This document shows positions 1 through 5,570 of a stretch of DNA of 9,158 bases, piece after piece (position 1 is the stretch's first letter; each line of letters opens with the position of its first letter). The notes under the pieces were generated by a model. The model was not told the DNA's origin. It saw nothing but the letters and a program-made list of their open reading frames with translations, and did no database searches. Origin of the DNA: an uncultured Armatimonadota bacterium (GTDB lineage: Bacteria > Armatimonadota > Armatimonadia > Armatimonadales > Armatimonadaceae); the NCBI GenBank assembly GCA_903915615.1, contig CAIWTR010000081.1, positions 1 through 9,158 on the forward strand, given 5' to 3'. Both the position numbers and the translations under genes were made by a program.

Positions 1-780
1 CTCGTTGGGGGTCTTGCACCGCGTTACCTGTTTCCATCTTCGTCTCATGCCGGGACGACAGATGTGGATCTTGTCGTCGGACTCGATGTTCTGGCACAGA
101 CGGAAGCCTATCGGTCGCTTGAGACAAACCTAAAGTTGATGGGGTTTGAGCGTTCCATTGAGGAAGGACGCCCGATTCATTGGCGCTGGCGTAAGCGAAT
201 TAATGAATCTGTCACGGTAATTGTGGAGCTGTTGTGCGACAGAAGTCAGGCCCAGTCGGGGCGTTCCATCCGCGTATCGGAGCGTGAGCAGCTATCAGCA
301 CTCAATATCTGAGGAGTGAACCTGGCGGTGGAAGACTTTATTGAGGTGGACCTACGCTCTGAGTTGTTGGATGGGGGCGGCGTTGCGATTGAGACTGTGC
401 GGGTCGTTGGACTCGCGGCGTTTCTTGTTTTGAAGGCACGCGCTTATGGAGATCGCGGCGAGCAAAAGGATGCCTATGATCTTATTTTTTGCTTGGAGCA
501 GGAAGGCCCTGAGTCCGCGGCCGTGAGATTTCAGGCTTTGCGAGCGCGCAGTAGCGATCCATCGCTTTTTGAAGATGCATTACGCGTGCTCGAGCGGGAC
601 TTCGCCACAGATGAGATTACAGATGGGTACCGTAAGAATGGACCAATTGCCTATGCAACATTCCTGACCAACCCTGCCGAACCTACAACTGACGCTGACG
701 TTCGCCGGCGTCGTGGCGCAAATGGAATCGTTGAAGCATTTCTTTCAGCGTTACAGCAACTGGAAGGCGGGGTACCGTAA
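1..780 (+). pseudogene. AbiEii/DUF1814-type nucleotidyltransferase, 5'-truncated by the window edge and interrupted by an in-frame TGA
   Basis: Frame 1 is open from the first base and shows the hallmarks of the nucleotidyltransferase fold used by AbiEii-like toxins. A Gly-Gly pair lies near residues 3-4 of the visible part, followed about 18 residues later by the TTDVDLVV motif (Asp-x-Asp metal ligands). Much further on comes a Lys in VLKARAYGDRGEQKDAYDL, matching the conserved K...KDxxDL motif of DUF1814. The frame is broken by TGA at 310-312 and resumes at once in the same frame, running to TAA at 778-780; both halves are needed for a complete domain. A CGA-to-TGA transition (Arg to stop) is the simplest explanation. 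Only about a dozen N-terminal residues seem to be missing at the left edge. No partner antitoxin is visible. Seen: motifs and stop. Inferred: loss of function. A sequencing error or readthrough remains possible. Confidence 0.72.
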
Positions 781-959
781 CCGCTATACCAAGATGCAAA
801 ACCGGAAAGCTCTGCTTGATTACGTCGAGAAGCTGATTATCGATGTCGGTCCAAAAGCTTCATCCACCCTCACTCCAAAGTGTGCATCAGTAAACAATTA
901 TCCGCAGTTTTTGTACGGCACACGGGAACCCGAACACAGAACCCGGCGTTCTTACAATT

Positions 960-1826
960 ATGAAGATTACGATGTACGGTTTTTGCGCTGTGGCATTCCT
1001 TATCTCGGCTCCTCTCGTCTTTAGCGGCTGCGGTGGCGGCGGGACGATGCCTCTCACCAATGGCGGTGGCGGCAACAACGGTGGCGGAGGGAATAGCGGC
1101 GGTGCCAATCGCTCTGCAAAAGACAAAATCATCACGGCTGTACAGACTGGCTTCACCACGTATAAGACAGGTAAGAGCAGCGGACGTAAGCGCACCACTC
1201 GGGGTGAGGATCCTACACCCAAAGTTGTTTATGATGACTTTTACGAGCTCTGGGCACGGATGACGCCTGAGGAAAACTACACAAGACTTATTGAGTACTT
1301 CGAAGATGAAGCCTGCACCAAGCCCGCCGGCGAGTCCCGCTACGACAAAGTCTATGCAGACAATGGCGGTGAGTTCAAAGCGACTGGCTTCATCAAGATT
1401 GACGCAGGACCGAAGAAAGGCACTAACGGGACCAGCGATGTTGAACTCGTCTACACCCCAGAGTTCCTGTACACCTTTTCCTTCATCCAGGATATCCCAG
1501 GCTTTTCCAGCTCCACATTAACCGGACGATGGGACTCCACTGGCGGTGGCTACAAAACCTACGAAAAAGATTTTGAAGGCAACGTAAAGCGCTACGAGTC
1601 TACATATAGGAATGATGGCACATCAAGGCTGGTCTTCACTGATGAAAACGGTCTTGAGTTCACGCTCGACTTCATCGCCGATCAATCTGGCACGGGCACG
1701 ATTACCGGTAAGGACAGCACGCTGCTCCCGGCGACGATCGTCTGGGATGCGAGTGGAAGCGGGACAATCACATTCAAGGATGGCTCATCGGAGACATTTG
1801 AGAACTTCCAGTTCCGCAAGGGCTGA
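960..1826 (+). CDS. Glycine-linker lipoprotein with C-terminal beta-type repeats, paralogue 1 (family not recognised)
   Basis: A 288-residue exported lipoprotein of unknown function. Residues 1-24 form a type II signal peptide: Lys-2, a hydrophobic core, and a lipobox ending VFSGC with Cys-24 as the lipidated residue (Phe at -3 is slightly atypical). A low-complexity Gly/Asn linker follows (about 25-50), then a conserved basic patch GKSSGRKRTTRGED (about 71-84), then a soluble domain rich in Tyr, Thr, Gly and Asp. The C-terminus carries repeats starting near residues 219, 241 and 263, each about 22 residues with a D-x-[ST]-G-[TS]-G-T-I-T-type core; a more divergent unit starts near 192. These look like successive beta-hairpins. 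The mature part has one further Cys, in the shared FEDEAC motif. The start is supported by alignment with the next gene, whose start and lipobox Cys fall at the same residue numbers. No clear Shine-Dalgarno precedes it. I cannot name a function; a cell-surface role is inferred from the lipobox only. Confidence 0.85.
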   Translation: MKITMYGFCAVAFLISAPLVFSGCGGGGTMPLTNGGGGNNGGGGNSGGANRSAKDKIITAVQTGFTTYKTGKSSGRKRTTRGEDPTPKVVYDDFYELWARMTPEENYTRLIEYFEDEACTKPAGESRYDKVYADNGGEFKATGFIKIDAGPKKGTNGTSDVELVYTPEFLYTFSFIQDIPGFSSSTLTGRWDSTGGGYKTYEKDFEGNVKRYESTYRNDGTSRLVFTDENGLEFTLDFIADQSGTGTITGKDSTLLPATIVWDASGSGTITFKDGSSETFENFQFRKG

Positions 1827-1887
1827 TTCGGCTTTGGCTACGAATAGGTAGCCCGCGGTCCTGGTTAGGAACCCGATGGGCGGTTGT

Positions 1888-1892
1888 AAGGA
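1888..1892 (+). promoter_or_regulatory. Shine-Dalgarno site of the second lipoprotein gene
   Basis: AAGGA lies ten bases before the ATG at 1903. It selects that ATG over the in-frame ATG at 1876, which would add nine residues in front of a normal signal peptide and has no comparable site. Confidence 0.6.
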
Positions 1893-1902
1893 TGGGTGCC
1901 AT

Positions 1903-2754
1903 ATGAAGACTTCGATGTACGCTTTTTGCGCGGTGGGCATTGCTGTTTGCGCGCCGCTTGTGCTGACTGGCTGCGGCGGCGGCACGATGCCATTCCCTAA
2001 CGGGGGCGGTAACACCGGCGGCGGCGGCAATGGCGGTGGTGCCAATCGCTCTGTCAAGGATGAAGTTATCTCGGCCGTCCAAACCGGATTTTCCACTTAC
2101 AAAACGGGCAAGAGCAGCGGACGCAAGCGCACGACGCGAGGTGAAGATCCAAATCCAACCCTTGCGTTTGACGCGTTTTATGAGCTTTGGTATCTAAAAT
2201 CCGCGGATGGCGAGGCCGTCACCTACTTCGAAGATGAAGCCTGCACATTGCCGGCTGGCTATTCCCGCTATGATCACAACTATGCTGAAAATGGTGGTGA
2301 ATTCAAAGCATCCAGCTCGTTCAGCATCACCAAAGGCCCTAAAGCGGGAGCGACGGGAACCGGCCTGACTGAGCTCGTGTACTCACCTGAATTTCTTTAC
2401 ACGTTCTCATTAGTCGGTGATGTTCCAGGCTATTACAGCTACTCCACCACTGCGCGCTGGGACAGCAATGGCGGTGGCTATAAGTCCTACTCCAAGGACC
2501 AAATTGGGGTTGTGCGGCGATATGAGGCTTCGTACAACAACGATGGCACATCGAGGCTGCTCTTCACGGATGAAAACGGCCTTGAGTTCACATTGAACTA
2601 CAATGCCGACCAATCCGGCACGGGCACGGTCACTGGCAAGGACACCACGGTGCTCCCGGCGACGATTGTATGGGATGCGAATGGAAGCGGAACGATCACC
2701 TTTAAAGATGGCTCAACGGAGACATTTGTGGACTTTCAGTTCCGTCGTAGCTAA
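1903..2754 (+). CDS. Glycine-linker lipoprotein with C-terminal beta-type repeats, paralogue 2 (family not recognised)
   Basis: A 283-residue paralogue of the preceding gene, 76 bases downstream on the same strand and probably co-transcribed with it. The signal peptide ends in a textbook lipobox, LTGC, with Cys-24 lipidated and Gly at +2. A Gly/Asn linker, the identical basic patch GKSSGRKRTTRGED, the FEDEAC motif and the C-terminal repeats (near residues 187, 214, 236 and 258) are all conserved. Similarity is strongest in the last 70 residues, where even the DNA is largely shared, and weakest around residues 90-120 and 130-190. This points to tandem duplication followed by divergence of the middle part. 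The start at 1903 was chosen over 1876 for its Shine-Dalgarno site and its alignment with paralogue 1. Function is unknown. A hairpin with a T-run after the gene may end the unit. Confidence 0.87.
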   Translation: MKTSMYAFCAVGIAVCAPLVLTGCGGGTMPFPNGGGNTGGGGNGGGANRSVKDEVISAVQTGFSTYKTGKSSGRKRTTRGEDPNPTLAFDAFYELWYLKSADGEAVTYFEDEACTLPAGYSRYDHNYAENGGEFKASSSFSITKGPKAGATGTGLTELVYSPEFLYTFSLVGDVPGYYSYSTTARWDSNGGGYKSYSKDQIGVVRRYEASYNNDGTSRLLFTDENGLEFTLNYNADQSGTGTVTGKDTTVLPATIVWDANGSGTITFKDGSTETFVDFQFRRS

Positions 2755-2790
2755 ACGCAGCTAAGTCATCCATGAGCGGATGAGGGTACG

Positions 2791-2836
2791 AATCCCGGGT
2801 CGGCGTTCTCTTTGAATGTCTGATACCGGGATTTTT
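2791..2836 (+). terminator. Possible rho-independent terminator after the lipoprotein pair
   Basis: AATCCCGG (2791-2798) pairs perfectly with CCGGGATT (2826-2833), and the 3' arm runs into five T residues (2832-2836). It lies 37 bases after the second lipoprotein stop, the right place to end that transcript. The 27-base loop is long for an intrinsic terminator, so the call is tentative. Confidence 0.45.
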
Positions 2837-2881
2837 CGTGTCGGGTTTGATGTGGGCTGTTAGCGGATGTTTGCCACAAAT

Positions 2882-2925
2882 GTGCAGATAAATGACAGAT
2901 AAAGTGCAGATAAATGACGGATAAG
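2882..2925. repeat. Four tandem 11-bp repeats (two 22-bp units)
   Basis: Two adjacent 22-bp copies (2882-2903 and 2904-2925) differ at only two positions. Each splits into two 11-bp half-units, giving GTGCAGATAAA, TGACAGATAAA, GTGCAGATAAA and TGACGGATAAG. The 11-bp period is close to one helical turn, so the shared AGATAAA cores would face the same side of the DNA, as in multi-site operators or iterons. The array lies in non-coding DNA about 130 bases upstream of the ribbon-helix-helix antitoxin gene. A regulatory role is inferred. Confidence 0.8.
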
Positions 2926-3019
2926 CTTGGGTTTTGCTTTTGGTTGGGGGGCTTGATACTTGAACGTCGGCAGCTCCATTCACAAGATTTGGAAGGTGGT
3001 CACAAGATGCTGTATTCTT

Positions 3020-3027
3020 TGTATACA
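3020..3027. promoter_or_regulatory. Palindrome overlapping a candidate -10 box upstream of the antitoxin gene
   Basis: TGTATACA is a perfect 8-bp palindrome 31 bases before the antitoxin ATG. Its second part, TATACA (3022-3027), would serve as a sigma70-type -10 box, giving a leader of about 25 bases; no good -35 box is visible. Ribbon-helix-helix antitoxins commonly repress their own promoter by binding short palindromes at this position, so this is the obvious operator candidate. Confidence 0.4.
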
Positions 3028-3058
3028 TGCGAGACATCCAAGTAAAGAGCGAACTGAC

Positions 3059-3475
3059 ATGTCTGTCGTGATGACATTTCGTGTCTCGGATGAGCTCGCA
3101 TCAGACATCGATGTCCTTGCGAAGGCTCAGCGCCGGTCGAGGAGTGATGTTGGTAGCCGTGCGCTTGAAGAGTGGCTTCGGATGGAGCAGTTTCCCGGGA
3201 TTGAGTTCCGCACAGCGGCTGGGCTACGAATCGCGTGTCTTAAGCTGCGGATGCCCGTGCATGAAGTCATCCGGGTCGCGAAGAGTTACACCTTCGATGT
3301 ACATCCCACGGCGGAGCATTGTGCATTGACCCCGGAGCTTGTCCAAGCGGCGATCCAGTACTACGAGCGGTTTCGGACCGAGATTGACATGTTGATCCCG
3401 GAAGGGGATGCTGCACTGGCGGTGTTGCAGCGCTTCTTCCCGGATGTATGCGACACCATTCTTCCAAGCCGTTAG
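3059..3475 (+). CDS. Ribbon-helix-helix antitoxin with a DUF433-like C-terminal domain (VapB-like)
   Basis: A 138-residue protein. Residues 3-45 form a CopG/Arc-type ribbon-helix-helix: a short strand (VVMTFRV), then SDELASDIDVLAKAQRRSRSDVGSRALEEWL as the two helices. Residues 48-110 resemble the DUF433 small helical domain (FPGIEFR..., a middle helix MPVHEVIRVAKSY, then LTPELVQAAIQYYERF). This pairing is typical of antitoxins encoded just before DUF5615 PIN-like toxins, and the start of such a toxin does follow after six bases. The protein should bind DNA at its own promoter and, in intact systems, neutralise the partner nuclease. The frame is open upstream to a TTG at 2960, but that region holds the candidate promoter; the ATG at 3059 fits the usual N-terminus, and ATG 3071 is an alternative. 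Shine-Dalgarno is weak. Here it appears to be an orphan antitoxin, since the toxin is truncated. Confidence 0.8.
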   Translation: MSVVMTFRVSDELASDIDVLAKAQRRSRSDVGSRALEEWLRMEQFPGIEFRTAAGLRIACLKLRMPVHEVIRVAKSYTFDVHPTAEHCALTPELVQAAIQYYERFRTEIDMLIPEGDAALAVLQRFFPDVCDTILPSR

Positions 3476-3481
3476 TTCGCT

Positions 3482-3571
3482 ATGTTACGTTTGCTGCTGG
3501 ATGAACATATTTCCAGCAAGGTAGCACACGGGCTGAAACGGCAGTTACCTCTGGCTGATGTTGAGTGCTGA
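3482..3571 (+). pseudogene. N-terminal stub of a DUF5615 PIN-like toxin (29 codons)
   Basis: An ATG six bases after the antitoxin stop opens a 29-codon frame beginning MLRLLLDEHISSKVAHGLKR. This is the signature start of DUF5615 (Mut7-C-like/PIN-like) toxins: a hydrophobic strand followed by the first catalytic Asp (residue 7 here) in LLDEHI. The family is usually around 100-120 residues, and the remaining acidic residues of the nuclease site are absent. The frame stops at TGA 3569-3571, and I could not find the rest in any frame of the following 150 bases. A deletion or replacement of the 3' part is therefore more likely than a simple frameshift. Gene order (antitoxin, then toxin, tight spacing) matches intact loci. 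No active nuclease is expected. Confidence 0.72.
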
Positions 3572-3593
3572 TGCTCGGTCTAAACGCTTCAAT

Positions 3594-3728
3594 ATGAGAG
3601 CGATGAATCAAGCTTTCATGGTCTCCCCCAATGATTATGGACTTCCTGATTGTGTTCGTGATCAAGTATTGTATTTCAATTCACTTGAAGAAATCCATCA
3701 AAAAGATACACTGTATGTTAACTTATGA
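3594..3728 (+). CDS. Doubtful 44-codon ORF overlapping the AbiEi start
   Basis: An ATG-initiated frame (MRAMNQAFMVSPNDYGLPDC at its start) ends with a TGA that overlaps the AbiEi ATG as ATGA (3725-3728). That arrangement is typical of translational coupling and would compensate for the lack of a Shine-Dalgarno before AbiEi. The stretch is AT-richer than its surroundings. I recognise no family, there is no good ribosome binding site, and the candidate AbiE promoter lies inside it. It may be a chance ORF or foreign DNA that replaced the end of the PIN-like toxin gene. Confidence 0.2.
   Translation: MRAMNQAFMVSPNDYGLPDCVRDQVLYFNSLEEIHQKDTLYVNL
3685..3716 (+). promoter_or_regulatory. Candidate promoter and operator of the AbiE operon
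   Basis: TTGAAG (3685-3690) and TACACT (3707-3712), 16 bp apart, resemble sigma70 -35 and -10 boxes. The -10 box is embedded in a perfect inverted repeat, ATACA-C-TGTAT (3706-3716). Transcription would begin only a few bases before the AbiEi ATG, giving a near-leaderless message that agrees with the absence of a Shine-Dalgarno. AbiEi proteins are known to repress their own operon by binding inverted repeats at the promoter; that this repeat is the site is inferred. Confidence 0.4.
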
Positions 3729-4576
3729 AAGAAAATATCAAAGTTCGAGACACCAATATCGACTTTTTTAGAAAACATCCAGTCTTTACAACGGCAGAGT
3801 TCGATGACTTCCTTGCCTCGGGGGATCGTGGCCGCCTGGGCAACCGTAAGCGCCTGCTTCACTATCATAAAGAGCAAGGGCATCTGCTGTTACTACGACA
3901 AGGTCTCTACGCGTCTGTACCCGCTGGTGCTTCGGCAACGACACATTTACCGGATAGCTATGTCATCGGTGCCAAGCTGACACCCGATGCCACAATCGCC
4001 TACCACGCAGCACTCTCGTTTCATGGAGTTGCGCACACATGGCGCGAGGAATGCATCGTGGTAACACGCCAGCCCCTCGTGCGTCCCTTCATGTATCAGG
4101 ACATCACTTATCGGACAGTTTCAACGCCATCCCGTCTGATTCAAGCAAACGAAGCCTGTTTTGGTATCGAGCTACGGGACCGCTTGGGGCAAGCTGTGCG
4201 AGTGACTAGCCTGGAGCGAACCCTTGTGGATGTCCTCGACCGGTTAGCACTGGGTGGGGGCTGGGAAGAGGTGTGGCGCTCGTACGAAGCCGTGCCCTAT
4301 ATCGACTCAGATGCTGTGATCCACTACGCCCAGCTGCTTGGTAACACGACTACCATTGCCAGGGTTGGTTACTTTCTCGAGTGTCAGCGCGAGCGCTGGA
4401 TGATTACTGATTCCGCGCTTGAATTGTTGCGGCAGAGTAAGCCCACTCAGCCCCACTACTTACATCGTGAACAATCAGCGATAAGTCCATCGAAGTTAGT
4501 GTCGCAGTGGAACCTGATCGTCCCAGAGTGGATTTTGCAACGCAGTTGGGAGGAGTACGATGCCGCTTTCGCGTGA
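3725..4576 (+). CDS. abiEi: AbiEi-family antitoxin / autorepressor of a type IV toxin-antitoxin system
   Basis: A 283-residue protein with the AbiEi layout. The N-terminal winged helix-turn-helix spans about residues 12-65 and ends in the wing motif LLLLRQGLYASVP (54-66). The antitoxin domain follows, with the typical segments YVIGAKLTPDATIAYHAALSFHG (79-101), an ECIVVT strand, and VTSLERTLVDVLDR (160-173). In characterised AbiE systems this protein represses the operon and counteracts the AbiEii toxin without stable protein-protein contact. Its 3' end overlaps the toxin gene by 17 bases, the usual arrangement for coupled translation. No Shine-Dalgarno precedes the ATG. The gene is intact with no missing segment. 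Assignment to the family is firm; the phage-defence or maintenance role is carried over from the family. Confidence 0.87.
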   Translation: MKENIKVRDTNIDFFRKHPVFTTAEFDDFLASGDRGRLGNRKRLLHYHKEQGHLLLLRQGLYASVPAGASATTHLPDSYVIGAKLTPDATIAYHAALSFHGVAHTWREECIVVTRQPLVRPFMYQDITYRTVSTPSRLIQANEACFGIELRDRLGQAVRVTSLERTLVDVLDRLALGGGWEEVWRSYEAVPYIDSDAVIHYAQLLGNTTTIARVGYFLECQRERWMITDSALELLRQSKPTQPHYLHREQSAISPSKLVSQWNLIVPEWILQRSWEEYDAAFA

Positions 4577-5531
4577 ACGACTGGAAGCTGAATCCGCCCT
4601 CACTGGCTTTCGACCGGACATTTTGGAAAAGGTCTCCTATCTGCTGGCCTTACTGGAAGGGTTCAGTCGGCATCCATTTCTAAAGGGAAAGCTGGCACTC
4701 AAAGGGGGAACAGCACTCAACCTCTTTGTGTTCGATGTCCCGCGTCTCTCCATTGACATTGACCTGAATTACATCGGCGCGGTAGACCGGGAGACGATGC
4801 TTCTGGAACGCCCACGCATTGAAGATGCCATTGCTGCTGTCTGTCAGCGAGAGGGGCTGACCGTCAAGAAAACTCCCAGCGAGCATGCGGGTGGGAGTTG
4901 GAATCTACGTTACACAAGTGCCTTTGGCAGATCAGACACCATCAAGATTGATGTCATCTACATGTACCGAGTCCCTCTGTGGTCGCCGGTAATACAGGAT
5001 TCCAAACCTGTTGGGACACTTGTAGCCAAGCAAGTTCTTGTGCTGGATGAATATGAATTGGTCGCAGGAAAGCTGAGTGCGCTCTTTGCGAGACAGACCA
5101 GCCGTGACCTGTTCGATGCGCATGCGCTCCTTACGAAGCGGAATTTGGAGCCGGAGCGTTTACGGCTGGCATTCGTCATCTATGGAGCAATGAACCGCAA
5201 GGACTGGAGAACGGTTCGGATTGAGGATATCGACCGCGCCGCCACGGAGTTTGAGAGATACCTTGTACCGCTTCTGCGCAAGGGCACATTTGATGTCGGT
5301 CAGGATAGCAGCTTATGGGCCAGTACTTTGACTTCGGAGTGCAAAGCCGCTATGGAACAAATCCTCCCGCTTCGAGAAAACGAATTGATGTTCCTTCAGC
5401 GTATCTTAGATGCTGGTGAGATTGAGCCACAGCACCTCACAGAAGACTCTGAGCTCGCAGAGCGTGTGTGTCGACATCCGGATCTCCTTTGGAAAGCAAT
5501 GCATGTGAAAAAGCACTACGGGATTCCCTGA
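4560..5531 (+). CDS. abiEii: AbiEii-family nucleotidyltransferase toxin
   Basis: A 323-residue complete toxin of the DUF1814/AbiEii family, a nucleotidyltransferase of the DNA polymerase beta-like fold. Motif I is KGGTAL at 48-53, with the metal-binding Asp-66 and Asp-68 in SIDIDLNY. The third acidic residue is Asp-131 in IKIDVIY. The downstream motif has Lys-171 in VAGKLSALFARQ, and Arg-182, Asp-183 and Asp-186 in SRDLFDAH. All residues expected for activity are present. Characterised relatives are bacteriostatic toxins that transfer nucleotides, with tRNA as the target in the related MenT enzymes; the substrate here is not known. It starts inside the antitoxin gene (17-base overlap). It is preceded by GGGAGGAG in the end of that gene, a strong ribosome binding site. 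It converges with the hydrolase gene across a 39-base gap. Confidence 0.88.
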   Translation: MPLSRERLEAESALTGFRPDILEKVSYLLALLEGFSRHPFLKGKLALKGGTALNLFVFDVPRLSIDIDLNYIGAVDRETMLLERPRIEDAIAAVCQREGLTVKKTPSEHAGGSWNLRYTSAFGRSDTIKIDVIYMYRVPLWSPVIQDSKPVGTLVAKQVLVLDEYELVAGKLSALFARQTSRDLFDAHALLTKRNLEPERLRLAFVIYGAMNRKDWRTVRIEDIDRAATEFERYLVPLLRKGTFDVGQDSSLWASTLTSECKAAMEQILPLRENELMFLQRILDAGEIEPQHLTEDSELAERVCRHPDLLWKAMHVKKHYGIP

Positions 5532-5570
5532 TAACGGTAGTTTTAAACAAAAGTGGTGCCAAAAGCGCTC

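Noticed and set aside
713..1024. Plus-strand 103-codon frame bridging the nucleotidyltransferase end and the lipoprotein start
   Set aside because: It overlaps both genes in another frame, has no Shine-Dalgarno and shows no domain. The part from the ATG at 794 was considered as a small gene but has no support.
887..1222. Minus-strand proline-rich ORF opposite the first lipoprotein, with a similar one at 1774-2096 opposite the second
   Set aside because: The proline runs are the complement of the Gly codons of the lipoprotein linkers; these are shadow frames.
2781..2813. tRNA T-arm-like sequence GGGTACGAATCCC after the second lipoprotein
   Set aside because: Only three T-stem pairs form, no acceptor or anticodon arm is present, and the stretch is better explained as the 5' arm of the terminator hairpin.
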